From Myroides sp. 1354 (GTDB lineage Bacteria > Bacteroidota > Bacteroidia > Flavobacteriales > Flavobacteriaceae), in contig NZ_JACAGN010000001.1 of NCBI RefSeq assembly GCF_030324495.1, forward strand, positions 62,001 through 126,000: DNA of 64,000 nt, given 5' to 3'. A model generated the notes under the pieces. It ran no database searches, was not told the origin of the DNA, and was given only the letters and a program-made list of their open reading frames with translations. Positions 26,264-34,364 of this stretch are shown in pieces (the first letter of the stretch is position 1; the number at the start of each line of letters is the position of its first letter). The position numbers and the translations under genes were made by a program.

Positions 26264-28441
26264 ATGGCAAAAAAAATTAAACATAAAAAGAAAAAACAAT
26301 TTGATTTTTCTAATAAGATTTTAAAATTTTTAGGGAAAAATCCTTCAAAATCTTATAATTACAAACAAGTAGCTGCCCAATTAGAAGTAGTAGATACCCA
26401 AGGCAGAAACGAGATTATTAAAGAACTAAAATTCTTACTTTCCAAGACGCTTATCGAAGAAGTTGAACTTGGTAAATATCGCTTTGTTCCAAAAGCAAAT
26501 TACGTAGAAGGACATATCGATATGACCAGCAGAAAAACAGCTTATTTGGTCAGTGAAGAGCTAGAAGAGGATGTATTCATCCCTACAAACAACTTAAACA
26601 AAGCCCTAGATGGTGATTTAGTGAAAGCTTACATCTACAACAAGCGAAAAGGCAGAAAACCAGAAGCTGAAGTAGTGGAAGTATTAGAACGTCACCGCAC
26701 ACAATTTGTTGGGGTCATTGAAATTCAAAAGAACTTTGCTTTTGTTACCACAGCAGATGCCAAGATGTACACGGATATTTTCATTCCGAAAGACAAATTT
26801 TTGGATGCTCAACCAGGGGATGTCGTATTGGTTGATTTAGAAGATTGGCCAGAAAAAGCAGACAGTCCCTTTGGAAAAGTAGTGAAGGTATTGGGTAAAC
26901 AAGGCGAACACAATACGGAGATCCACGCCATCTTAGCAGAATATGGTTTACCGAGTGAATTTCCAAAAGAAGTAGAGGAGTTTGCCAATAAATTGGATAC
27001 TTCGATACAGGAAGAAGAGGTAGCAAAACGCCGTGATATGCGTGAAGTATTAACTTTCACCATTGACCCCAAAGACGCCAAAGACTTTGACGACGCCTTG
27101 TCTTTTCAAACTTTAGAAAATGGAAACTACGAAATAGGGGTACACATTGCTGATGTTTCTCACTATGTACAAGAAGGAACCATTTTAGACGATGAGGCTT
27201 TTCATCGTGCTACTTCGGTCTATTTAGTCGATCGTACAGTTCCAATGCTACCTGAAGTTTTATCGAATTTTGCTTGTTCACTACGTCCGCACGAGGATAA
27301 ATATACCTTCTCAGCCGTATTTGAGATGAATCCGAAAGGCGAGTTAGTCAATTCGTGGTTTGGTCGTACCGTAACGCATTCGGATCAACGTATGGCTTAT
27401 GAAGAAGCCCAGTACATCATCGAGACACAAGATCGCACCATTCCTGAGTTTATCTCCATTACAGGAGAAGCACAGCAAGTGAGTGAAGAAGTGGCACATG
27501 CAGTGCTAACTCTTAATAAATTGGCCATTATCCTTCGTCAAAAGCGAATGAAAGCCGGAGCGATTTCCTTTGACAAAGTGGAAGTGAAATTCAACTTAAA
27601 TAGCGAAAGTGAGCCCGTTGGAGTGTTCTTTAAAGAAGCCAAAGAGGCGAATCACCTCATTGAGGAATTCATGTTATTGGCTAACCGCAAAGTTTCTGAG
27701 TTCATTGGCAAGCAAAAGAAAACCTTTGTTTACCGTATTCACGATGAGCCAGATCAGGATAAATTATTTGGTTTACAAGCGGTTATTTCACGATTCGGTC
27801 ACTCGTTGAACTTTAAATCAAGGGATACGATTTCGAAATCACTGAATGAATTACTAAAAAATGTCCAAGGGAAGAAAGAGCAAAACTTAGTGGACACCTT
27901 AGCTATTCGAAGCATGAGTAAAGCGAGTTATTCTACGCAAAACATCGGACACTACGGTTTGGCGTTTGACTATTATTCTCACTTCACTTCACCAATTCGC
28001 CGTTATCCTGACGTCATGGCACATCGTTTATTGGAATTTTACTTACACAATGGAAATTCGGTCAATGCAGAAGAGTATGAAACCAAATGTAAGCACTGTT
28101 CAGCGATGGAGAGTTTAGCAGCCAATGCAGAGCGCGATAGCATCAAGTACATGCAAGTAAAATACATGAAGGATCAACAAGATAAAGCCTTCACAGGGGT
28201 AATATCTGGTGTTACAGAATGGGGTATTTACGTGGAAATCATTGAGAATAAATGTGAGGGAATGGTGCGCATACGCGAGATTAAAGAAGATTACTACGTC
28301 TATGACGAAAAACAATATGCTTTAGTTGGCCAAGCCACGCACAACACCTTACAATTAGGTGATACTGTGGTTGTTTCGGTTAAAAATGCAGATTTAGTAA
28401 AAAAACAATTAGACTTTAATTACATCCAAAAACTAAGCTAA
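26264..28441 (+). CDS. rnr: Ribonuclease R
   Basis: RNase R is a processive 3'-5' exoribonuclease of the RNB family that can degrade structured RNA. The 725-residue product starts with a Lys-rich tail and a winged-helix region (LEVVDTQGRNEIIKELK). Cold-shock-like OB domains follow, then the RNB catalytic core with TIDPKDAKDFDDALSF near residue 266, whose Asp residues bind Mg2+. RPHEDKYTFSAVFE, HYGLAFDYYSHFTSPIRRYPD and a C-terminal S1 domain (FTGVISGVTEWGIYVEI) complete it. It is followed after one base by a DUF2807 gene in the same transcript. Confidence 0.96.
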   Translation: MAKKIKHKKKKQFDFSNKILKFLGKNPSKSYNYKQVAAQLEVVDTQGRNEIIKELKFLLSKTLIEEVELGKYRFVPKANYVEGHIDMTSRKTAYLVSEELEEDVFIPTNNLNKALDGDLVKAYIYNKRKGRKPEAEVVEVLERHRTQFVGVIEIQKNFAFVTTADAKMYTDIFIPKDKFLDAQPGDVVLVDLEDWPEKADSPFGKVVKVLGKQGEHNTEIHAILAEYGLPSEFPKEVEEFANKLDTSIQEEEVAKRRDMREVLTFTIDPKDAKDFDDALSFQTLENGNYEIGVHIADVSHYVQEGTILDDEAFHRATSVYLVDRTVPMLPEVLSNFACSLRPHEDKYTFSAVFEMNPKGELVNSWFGRTVTHSDQRMAYEEAQYIIETQDRTIPEFISITGEAQQVSEEVAHAVLTLNKLAIILRQKRMKAGAISFDKVEVKFNLNSESEPVGVFFKEAKEANHLIEEFMLLANRKVSEFIGKQKKTFVYRIHDEPDQDKLFGLQAVISRFGHSLNFKSRDTISKSLNELLKNVQGKKEQNLVDTLAIRSMSKASYSTQNIGHYGLAFDYYSHFTSPIRRYPDVMAHRLLEFYLHNGNSVNAEEYETKCKHCSAMESLAANAERDSIKYMQVKYMKDQQDKAFTGVISGVTEWGIYVEIIENKCEGMVRIREIKEDYYVYDEKQYALVGQATHNTLQLGDTVVVSVKNADLVKKQLDFNYIQKLS

Positions 28442-28442
28442 A

Positions 28443-29111
28443 ATGAAAAAAATCGCTTTATTATTTGTTGCGTTTTGTGGAACAATGGGATTCGCACAAG
28501 ACGTAAAAGAAGTAGGGGAGTTTAAAAATGTCAATGTCTTTGACAAGATTGAATTGGTTTTAATTCCCGCTAAAGAAACTAAAATTGAGATTTCCGGTAG
28601 CAATACAGACGATGTAACCTTCGTAAACAAAAATGGAAACCTAAAGATAAAAATGAATTTGTCTAAGAGTTTTCAAGGGAGTAATACCAAGGTAAAATTG
28701 TACTACAAAGAGTTAGAAGAAATCATCGCTGATGAAGGAGCTAGTATCGAAAGTAAAGAGGTAGTTAAGGCGACAAACTTGAGAATTCACAGTAAAGCAG
28801 GTGCTTCGGTTGAGTTGAAAGTTGACGCTGAGAAGCTAACCGTTCGCAGTTATACAGGCGGTACCATTACCTTAACAGGAAAAACAAATACACAAGATAT
28901 CTTGGCCAATGCAGGAGGAACTATTTACAATGAAAAACTAATCAGTAAACAAACGGAAGTGACCGTAAATGCTGGAGGAATTGCCAAAGTAAATGCAACA
29001 GATTTAGTCGATGCAAAGACCAGAGCAGGAGGAGAGGTCATTATCTTCGGAAAGCCTAAAAAAATAAACGAAAAGATCGTTATGGGCGGCAGTATTAAGA
29101 AAGAGAACTAA
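28443..29111 (+). CDS. Secreted head-GIN domain (DUF2807) protein
   Basis: The 222-residue protein has a cleavable signal peptide (KKIALLFVAFCGTMGFAQ) and then an all-beta region with repeated glycine turns (GSNTDDVTF, SKAGASVEL, GGTITLTG, NAGGTIYNE, NAGGIAKVN, RAGGEVIIFG). This is the right-handed beta-helix-like head-GIN/DUF2807 pattern common in Bacteroidota. The function is unknown; it is likely periplasmic or at the surface. It begins one base after the rnr stop, so it is co-transcribed with rnr. Confidence 0.85.
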   Translation: MKKIALLFVAFCGTMGFAQDVKEVGEFKNVNVFDKIELVLIPAKETKIEISGSNTDDVTFVNKNGNLKIKMNLSKSFQGSNTKVKLYYKELEEIIADEGASIESKEVVKATNLRIHSKAGASVELKVDAEKLTVRSYTGGTITLTGKTNTQDILANAGGTIYNEKLISKQTEVTVNAGGIAKVNATDLVDAKTRAGGEVIIFGKPKKINEKIVMGGSIKKEN

Positions 29112-29180
29112 AAGTATTTATTTTTTTCCTGCGCTATTGTCATAAAAAGCCGTACCTTGCAGTAGGTAATTAACATAGGT

Positions 29181-29209
29181 GCCAATATATCAAATATATT
29201 GGCATTTTT
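29181..29209 (+). terminator. Rho-independent terminator of the rnr-DUF2807 transcript
   Basis: GCCAATATAT (29181-29190), loop CAA and ATATATTGGC (29194-29203) form a perfect 10-bp stem followed by A and a run of T residues, just before the LysE-family start codon. Confidence 0.75.
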
Positions 29210-29220
29210 AATTGTGGTAA

Positions 29221-29898
29221 ATGATCGATGATTTAATTACAGGCGTTACCTTAGGTTTCTTCCTAAGTTTCATGATTGGACCTGTTTTTTTTATTCTTAT
29301 TGAAACAAGTATAACAAGAGGGATTCGAGCAGCTCTTGCTTTTGACATGGGTGTAATTCTCGCCGATGCTTTGTTTTTCACCATCGCTTTTTTTAGCAGT
29401 TTTCGCTTAATTAACTCTATCAAAGATGACCCTGCCTTATTTATCTTCGGCGGATTATTGATGTTGACCTATGGGATTATTTCCTTTGTCAAGCTAAAAA
29501 AAGTGCAAGTACACACCATTCAAATTGCACCACCTAACCTCAAGAGAGAATACCTCAACTTATTTGTCAAAGGGTTTTTATTGAACTTTATCAATGTAGG
29601 TGTTTTAGGCTTTTGGCTAGCCATCATCATCACCTTAGGTCCTCAAATGGATATGGATACCGAACGCATGTTCGTTTTCTTTTTGTTTGCAATTAGTGCG
29701 TATTTTATAACGGATGTTTTCAAAATACTATTAGCCAAACAGTTGAGAAAGAAACTCACTGCAGAAAACATTCTCAAGGTAAAGAAAATCAGCAGTATAC
29801 TCTTAATCATTTTTGGTTTTGTCATTATGATAAAAGCCTTTATTCCAACGTCAGATAAAGAATTAAATCTGCCTCTTCCGAAAATAGAACGAAAATAA
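29221..29898 (+). CDS. LysE/RhtB family amino-acid exporter
   Basis: The 225-residue inner-membrane protein has about six hydrophobic helices. The family N-terminus is present (LGFFLSFMIGPVFFILIETSITRGIRAALAFD, residues about 11-42, with the G-P in the first helix and the GxRAALA loop). It would export an amino acid or related metabolite using the proton gradient. It is monocistronic, between the rnr-DUF2807 terminator and a near-perfect palindromic terminator. Substrate unknown. Confidence 0.87.
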   Translation: MIDDLITGVTLGFFLSFMIGPVFFILIETSITRGIRAALAFDMGVILADALFFTIAFFSSFRLINSIKDDPALFIFGGLLMLTYGIISFVKLKKVQVHTIQIAPPNLKREYLNLFVKGFLLNFINVGVLGFWLAIIITLGPQMDMDTERMFVFFLFAISAYFITDVFKILLAKQLRKKLTAENILKVKKISSILLIIFGFVIMIKAFIPTSDKELNLPLPKIERK

Positions 29899-29901
29899 GA
29901 T

Positions 29902-29938
29902 ACAAAAAAAGAGAATCCCTAGGGTTCTCTTTTTTTGT
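29902..29938 (+). terminator. Bidirectional rho-independent terminator after the LysE-family gene
   Basis: A hairpin with arms ACAAAAAAAGAGAA and TTCTCTTTTTTTGT encloses TCCCTAGGG, so both strands end in a T run. It starts 4 bases after the stop codon. Confidence 0.85.
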
Positions 29939-29989
29939 ATTGTGTAGTTGTACTTTGCTTGTTTTGAAGCTGTAAAGTTACTTCTTAAA

Positions 29990-30043
29990 ATAAAAAAGCC
30001 TTAGCTTTCGTCAGCGCTTTCAGTAAGTCGGGGTGGCAGGATT
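29990..30043 (-). repeat. Partial copy of the tRNA-Pro 3' end and its downstream hairpin
   Basis: Bases 30027-30043 are identical over 17 bases to the 3' end of the tRNA-Pro gene (30202-30218), and the bases below them repeat the tRNA's terminator region with several substitutions. The offset between copies is 175 bases. The rest of a tRNA is missing: the match ends within the T arm. It is a remnant of a tandem duplication or of an integration event. Confidence 0.7.
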
Positions 30044-30165
30044 ATCTCCCTTCGGTCGTTGTTCCTCTTGAAAGAAGAGTTATACCAAATGAAAGCTTCG
30101 CTGCGCTCGTATTCCTTTTTTATATCCGATTCGAATTCAAGTAGAACTTGATTCAATCTGGATAT

Positions 30166-30192
30166 AAAAAAAGCCCTAACTTTCGTTAGAGC
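30166..30192 (-). terminator. Rho-independent terminator of tRNA-Pro
   Basis: On the minus strand GCTCTAAC, loop GAAA, GTTAGGGC and seven T residues follow the tRNA 3' end after about 10 bases. Confidence 0.75.
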
Positions 30193-30202
30193 TTTCATTC
30201 AG

Positions 30203-30277
30203 TCGGGGTGGCAGGATTCGAACCTGCGACCTCCTGGTCCCAAACCAGGCGCGATGACCGGGCTACGCTACACCCCG
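30203..30277 (-). tRNA. tRNA-Pro (anticodon UGG)
   Basis: The minus strand folds as a complete 75-base cloverleaf. The acceptor stem pairs CGGGGTG with CACCCCG and is followed by discriminator A. The anticodon stem CTGGT/ACCAGG holds the loop with TGG, and the T arm contains GGTTCGAATCC. CCA is not encoded. A partial copy of its 3' end lies 175 bases downstream. Confidence 0.95.
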
Positions 30278-30423
30278 CTTTCGGTATCGTGAGTGCAAAT
30301 ATACGGCAAAAATTCAATCTGTCAATAGTTTTGACCACTTTTTTTATATAAAATTTATTTTTAGTTGTAAGTTATTGAGAAATAGAAAAATAGAGAGAGG
30401 GTGTTGGAAAGAGGAAAGAGGTG

Positions 30424-30796
30424 AAGATCGAAACGTAGGGGCACAAGGTCTTGTGCCCAATAAAACGAAGTACCTTTTTAAAATAGAATATAAGAAGGGA
30501 AAATCGAAACGTAGGGGCACAAGGTATTGTGCCCAATAAAACGAAATACCTTTTTAAAATAGAATATAAGAAGGGAAAATCGAAACGTAGGGACACAGGG
30601 GCCTGTGCCCAATAAAACAAAATACCTTTTTAAAATAGAATATAAGAAGGGAAGATCAAAACGTAGGGGCACAAGGTCTTGTGCCCAATAAAACGAAATA
30701 CCTTTTTAAAATAGAATATAAGAAGGGAAAATCGAAACGTAGGGGCACAAGGTCTTGTGCCCAATAAAACGAAATACCTTTTTAAAATAGAATATA
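30424..30796 (+). repeat. Tandem array of five 76-bp units, each with a GGGCACAAG/CTTGTGCCC hairpin
   Basis: Five copies repeat with an exact period of 76 bases; the word AAACGTAGG starts at 30431, 30507, 30583, 30659 and 30735. Each unit holds a 9-bp inverted repeat around GT (for example 30439-30458), then AATAAAAC, then TACCTTTTTAAAATAGAATATAAG. In unit 3 the stem changes on both arms (CACAGG with CCTGTG), keeping the pairing. The array fills the space between tRNA-Pro and tRNA-Cys. Open frames on the minus strand here are artefacts of the repeat. Confidence 0.95.
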
Positions 30797-30827
30797 AACC
30801 TTCCTTTAATCGAAGATTACAACCAAC

Positions 30828-30859
30828 AAAAAAAGGATAGCGAATTGCTATCCTTTTTT
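30828..30859 (-). terminator. Rho-independent terminator of tRNA-Cys (bidirectional shape)
   Basis: Arms AAAAAAAGGATAGC and GCTATCCTTTTTT flank the 5-base loop GAATT, immediately after the tRNA-Cys 3' end on the minus strand. Confidence 0.8.
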
Positions 30860-30862
30860 CTG

Positions 30863-30933
30863 AGGCATCGAGCGGATTCGAACCGCTGTAGACGGTTTTG
30901 CAGACCGCTTCCTAGCCACTCGGACACGATGCC
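30863..30933 (-). tRNA. tRNA-Cys (anticodon GCA)
   Basis: The minus strand gives a 71-base cloverleaf: acceptor GGCATCG paired with CGATGCC, discriminator U as expected for tRNA-Cys, anticodon GCA in the loop CTGCAAA, and T arm GGTTCGAATCC. CCA is not encoded. Confidence 0.95.
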
Positions 30934-31020
30934 GTATCCATTAATTGGATGCAAACTTACTACTATTTTTTAAATTTAAAAACCAAATTAGTGAGTTTTT
31001 TGCTTCCAATGTTGTGAAAA

Positions 31021-31386
31021 CTATCTAACTCCCTGCATTTCAACTGTTACATATTCTACATCTCCTCCAATTGGTGGATTAATTTTTGAAACCGCTACCG
31101 TTACTTTCTCCACCAGCTTGATTTCTAAGAGCACGCGATCAATAATGCGTTGTACAACCGTTTCTAGTAATTTCGAGCGCTTGTCCATTTCTTCTTTGAC
31201 GATTTGGTTCAATTGCACATAGTCAATAGCGTTCACTAATTCGTCCGTTGCAGCGGCATCTCTAAAGTTTCCTGTAGCTGTAACATCTACACGGTATTCC
31301 GATCCGATTTTTGCTTCTTCAGGCATACAACCGTGAAACGAAAATGTTCTGATATTGTTCAATCTAATAATCCCCATAGTATCCAT
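31021..31386 (-). CDS. folB: Dihydroneopterin aldolase
   Basis: FolB cleaves 7,8-dihydroneopterin to 6-hydroxymethyl-dihydropterin and glycolaldehyde in folate synthesis. The 121-residue protein shows the family pattern: FHGCMPEEAKIGSEYRVDV near the N-terminus, the AIDYVQLNQIVKEEM segment, LLETVVQRIIDRVL with the conserved Glu, and the C-terminal VSKINPPIGGDVEYVTVEM strand with the catalytic Lys. It is a single gene, divergent from glnS. Confidence 0.92.
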   Translation of the reverse strand: MDTMGIIRLNNIRTFSFHGCMPEEAKIGSEYRVDVTATGNFRDAAATDELVNAIDYVQLNQIVKEEMDKRSKLLETVVQRIIDRVLLEIKLVEKVTVAVSKINPPIGGDVEYVTVEMQGVR

Positions 31387-31477
31387 CTTTTAGTTTAAAA
31401 GCTAAAATTACGACTATTTTTAGTTAGATATCCTCTTTTGTCTGGGTAAAATACGTCTAACTTCTATAGTTTTTTGA

Positions 31478-31485
31478 TACCTTTG
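31478..31485 (+). promoter_or_regulatory. Putative -7 element of the glnS promoter
   Basis: TACCTTTG matches TAnnTTTG and lies 20 bases before the glnS ATG. A convincing -33 TTG was not found. Confidence 0.5.
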
Positions 31486-31505
31486 TAGTTATAATATTTA
31501 TATCC

Positions 31506-33188
31506 ATGTCAACAAAAGAGAAATCATTAAATTTTATTGAGCAAATCATTGAAGAAGATTTAAAAAATGGTTTGCCAACAGAAAAACTACATTTCCGTTT
31601 TCCGCCTGAGCCTAATGGTTATTTACACGTAGGTCATGCGAGTTCTATTTGTTTAAACTTTGGATTGGGATTAAAGTACAATGCGCCGGTAAACTTGCGT
31701 TTTGACGATACGAATCCCTCAAAAGAAGAACAGGAATTTGTTGACGCAATCAAATACGATGTAGAATGGCTAGGTTATAAATGGGCAAATGAAGTTTATG
31801 CATCGGATTATTTCCAGCAATTATACGATTGGGCAGTACGCATGATTCAAGAAGGGAAGGCTTATGTAGATAGTCAAACTTCCGAAGAAATGGCCCAACA
31901 AAAAGGAACACCAACCACAGCAGGGGTAAACAGTCCATACCGAGATAGAAGTGTAGAAGAGAACCTCGATTTATTCGAGCGCATGAAAAAAGGAGAATTC
32001 GCAGAAGGAACGCATATTTTACGTGCTAAGATTGATATGGCACATACCAATATGTTGATGCGTGATCCGATCATGTACCGCATCATCAATAAAGCACACC
32101 ACCGCACGCAAAACGATTGGTGTATTTACCCTATGTATGACTGGGCACATGGAGAGAGTGACTATTTAGAAAGCATCTCTCATTCTTTCTGTACGCTTGA
32201 GTTTTTACCTCACCGTGAATTATACGATTGGTTCTTGGATCAGGTTGTAGAAGGGGAGAATATCCGTCCTAAACAACGTGAATTTGCGCGTAGAAACTTA
32301 TCTCACACGGTTGTAAGTAAGCGAAAACTAGCCAAATTAGTTGCTGAAGGACATGTAACAGGATGGGATGATCCAAGAATGTCTACCATTTCTGGATTGA
32401 GAAGAAGAGGGTATACTCCAGCTTCTATCCGCAACTATGCGGATACGATTGGAATTGCAAAACGAGATAACTTAATTGATGTTTCTTTGTTGGAGTTTTG
32501 TGTTCGCGAAGATTTAAACAAAATCGCTCCCCGTGTTATGGCAGTTCTAGATCCAGTGAAATTGGTGATTACCAATTATCCAGCAGGACAAGAAGAGTGG
32601 TTGGATGCAGAAAACAATCCAGAAGAAGAAGTAATGACATTCCGAAAAGTACCTTTTTCAAGAGAATTGTATATTGAGAGAGAAGACTTTAAAGAAGAAG
32701 CTAATAGCAAATTCTTCCGTTTGACTTTAGGTAAAGAAGTTCGCTTGAAAAATGCTTATATCATCAAAGGAGAGAGCGTTGTAAAAGACGAACAAGGCAA
32801 TATCACAGAGATTCACGTAACCTATGATGCAGATAGCCGAAGTGGAAGTGGATCAGAGGCTAGTAAGCGCAAAGTAAAAGGAACGATTCACTGGGTGTCT
32901 ATTCCACACGCAGTAGAAGCGGAAATTCGCGTATACGACCGCTTGTTTATCAACGAAAACCCTGATGGAAATAAAGAGGTTGACTTTTTAGAATTCATCA
33001 ATCCCAATTCGCTATCCGTAATCAAAGGTTATTTAGAACCAAGTTTACAAGAAGCAAAAGAGGGGGATAAATTCCAATTCCAACGCATGGGATACTTCTG
33101 TGTCGACAAAGAAAGCAAGGCAAATCACTTGGTCTTCAATAAGACGGTAGGGCTTAGAGATACTTGGGCAAAAGTAGAACAGAATTAA
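31506..33188 (+). CDS. glnS: Glutaminyl-tRNA synthetase
   Basis: GlnRS charges tRNA-Gln directly with glutamine. The 560-residue class I enzyme has FRFPPEPNGYLHVGHA (HIGH motif at 41-44), NLRFDDTNP, the PIMYRI and DWCIYPMYDWAHGESDYLE region, LEFLPHRELYDWF, and a KMSKS-like VVSKRKLAKLV near residue 270. The C-terminal half contains the two beta-barrel anticodon-binding domains. Length is normal. Together with gltX at 36778 it shows that this organism has separate Gln- and Glu-specific enzymes. Confidence 0.97.
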   Translation: MSTKEKSLNFIEQIIEEDLKNGLPTEKLHFRFPPEPNGYLHVGHASSICLNFGLGLKYNAPVNLRFDDTNPSKEEQEFVDAIKYDVEWLGYKWANEVYASDYFQQLYDWAVRMIQEGKAYVDSQTSEEMAQQKGTPTTAGVNSPYRDRSVEENLDLFERMKKGEFAEGTHILRAKIDMAHTNMLMRDPIMYRIINKAHHRTQNDWCIYPMYDWAHGESDYLESISHSFCTLEFLPHRELYDWFLDQVVEGENIRPKQREFARRNLSHTVVSKRKLAKLVAEGHVTGWDDPRMSTISGLRRRGYTPASIRNYADTIGIAKRDNLIDVSLLEFCVREDLNKIAPRVMAVLDPVKLVITNYPAGQEEWLDAENNPEEEVMTFRKVPFSRELYIEREDFKEEANSKFFRLTLGKEVRLKNAYIIKGESVVKDEQGNITEIHVTYDADSRSGSGSEASKRKVKGTIHWVSIPHAVEAEIRVYDRLFINENPDGNKEVDFLEFINPNSLSVIKGYLEPSLQEAKEGDKFQFQRMGYFCVDKESKANHLVFNKTVGLRDTWAKVEQN

Positions 33189-33211
33189 TTTTTGTTAGAA
33201 ATAAAATAAAG

Positions 33212-33258
33212 AAAAGGTGTTTTTAACGTTATATTAACGGACAAAAGCACCTTTTTTT
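33212..33258 (+). terminator. Rho-independent terminator of glnS
   Basis: Arms AAAAGGTG and CACCTTTT, with further imperfect pairing inside, precede a run of T residues about 25 bases after the glnS stop. Confidence 0.65.
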
Positions 33259-33294
33259 ATTAACTTTATGAGATAACCATAAAAATTAATTATT

Positions 33295-33636
33295 ATGTCA
33301 GATCGTTTAGGTAGTACATTAGCAGCTTTAGTAGCTGGAGCAGCAATAGGAGTAGGTATTGGAATACTATTTGCTCCGGATGAAGGAAAGAAGACAAGAA
33401 AAAAAATCAGAAGATCGTTTGATGAGTCGAAAGACGAACTTTCACACAAAATAGACGATTTGAAAAAGCAAGTGCGCAATGTCGTAAGTAGAAAATCAGA
33501 TAGCCTAGAAGACGGTATTGAAGATTTTATCAATGCAGCAGGCAAAAAAAGAGATGAAGTCATTTCTGCTTTGGAGCACAAATTAGCTGAGCTTAAAAAG
33601 CAAGGAAAAGAATTGGCAGAAAACGCAAAAAAATAA
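33295..33636 (+). CDS. YtxH-like envelope/stress protein
   Basis: The 113-residue protein has a glycine-rich N-terminal membrane helix (ALVAGAAIGVGIGILFAPDEGKKTRKKI), the YtxH family signature with the AP-x-x-G-x-x-x-R turn, and a long, charged amphipathic helical tail rich in Lys, Asp and Glu. Related proteins are linked to general stress or envelope functions, but the mechanism is unknown. It leads a three-gene unit with a holin-like membrane protein and a small basic protein. Confidence 0.85.
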   Translation: MSDRLGSTLAALVAGAAIGVGIGILFAPDEGKKTRKKIRRSFDESKDELSHKIDDLKKQVRNVVSRKSDSLEDGIEDFINAAGKKRDEVISALEHKLAELKKQGKELAENAKK

Positions 33637-33657
33637 TCTTTTTATAAAAACTAGAGC

Positions 33658-34008
33658 ATGGCATTCCAAGAAATCAAAAATAACTTGAACGAAATAAAAG
33701 AGCATTCGGAACAGTACATCAACACAAGTATGGACTATTTCCGTTTGTGGGGACTTAAGATTACTGCAAAAACGGCAATCATTTTCATGACTGTCTTTGC
33801 TGTAGGTGTCTTTTTTCTACTCTCGCTCTTCTTTATTTCTATGTTTGCAGCTATTGCGATTGGAGAATCAATTGGCAGTAGATCCCTTGGTTTCCTCTAT
33901 GTTGGATTATTTTATTTATTCATTAGCATTCTTGTCTTTACTTGTCGAAAATACATTGTTGATAGACCTCTAATTAAAAAGCTCTCTGAAGCTATTTTTA
34001 ATGAGTAA
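33658..34008 (+). CDS. Small two-helix membrane protein, phage-holin-III/Holin-X-like
   Basis: The 116-residue protein has an amphipathic N-terminal 35 residues and two or three hydrophobic helices (IFMTVFAVGVFFLLSLFFISMFAAIAIG and FLYVGLFYLFISILVFTC), a layout shared with proteins annotated as phage holin family. There are no phage genes nearby, so lysis function is unlikely; it is more likely an envelope protein acting with YtxH. Its last bases overlap the next gene by eight. Confidence 0.7.
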   Translation: MAFQEIKNNLNEIKEHSEQYINTSMDYFRLWGLKITAKTAIIFMTVFAVGVFFLLSLFFISMFAAIAIGESIGSRSLGFLYVGLFYLFISILVFTCRKYIVDRPLIKKLSEAIFNE

Positions 34009-34273
34009 GAACGTAAATTACACTACTATGAGAAAGAGTTATACCTCCTTTGAGCAAATTAATCACGATTTACAGATTTTGCGTATTGAAAGGGAAATCC
34101 ATTATCAAAAAATTAATATGGCTTTGGAGCAATTGAAAGAAGAAACAGCCCCACAAAACATCATTAAAAACACGTTAGGCTCGGCTGGTTCCCTATTGAG
34201 AAACTCTGGTGGTGTTCAAACACTACTCGTTACATCAATCCTCAAGTATTTCATTCGCAAGTTTAGAAAGTAA
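34001..34273 (+). CDS. Small conserved protein, third gene of the YtxH unit (DUF6327-like)
   Basis: The 90-residue protein has a charged N-terminal helix (SFEQINHDLQILRIEREIHYQKIN) and a C-terminal part with a short hydrophobic helix ending in IRKFRK. The YTSFEQI start is a recurring feature of a small Bacteroidota family that I recall as DUF6327; this was not verified. An internal ATG at 34028 (before RKSYTSF) could be the true start and would remove the overlap with the upstream gene. Function unknown. Confidence 0.65.
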   Translation: MSKNVNYTTMRKSYTSFEQINHDLQILRIEREIHYQKINMALEQLKEETAPQNIIKNTLGSAGSLLRNSGGVQTLLVTSILKYFIRKFRK

Positions 34274-34286
34274 TTACATTATACAA

Positions 34287-34325
34287 AAAAAGCGTTGCTT
34301 GTTATATAACAAGCAACGCTTTTTA
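34287..34325 (+). terminator. Strong bidirectional terminator between the YtxH unit and the SPFH gene
   Basis: A perfect 19-bp inverted repeat (AAAAAGCGTTGCTTGTTAT at 34287-34305 with its complement to 34324) has A/T runs on both sides, so it can stop transcription from both convergent genes. Confidence 0.9.
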
Positions 34326-34364
34326 TTTTAAGCTTTTTAAAGCCTTTATTATTAATAAAGCTTA

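Noticed and set aside
28433..28630. Antisense open frame over the start of the DUF2807 gene
   Set aside because: It lies opposite a signal peptide and a conserved beta-rich protein; no independent support.
29120..29220. Promoter box TACCTTGC before the LysE-family gene
   Set aside because: It is one base off the consensus and lies upstream of a terminator hairpin that would stop its transcript.
29990..30277. Integrated mobile element at tRNA-Pro
   Set aside because: Only about 160 bases lie between the duplicated ends, with no integrase or cargo; kept as a repeat remnant only.
30372..30672. Minus-strand open frames over the 76-bp repeats, encoding repeated aromatic peptides
   Set aside because: They exist only because 76-bp units stay open in some frames; there is no start context, family or codon character.
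30424..30796. CRISPR array
   Set aside because: The units are identical along the whole 76 bases with no unique spacers, and no cas genes are nearby.
33658..34008. Prophage lysis gene
   Set aside because: Despite the holin-like name there are no phage structural or lysis genes; it belongs to the YtxH unit.
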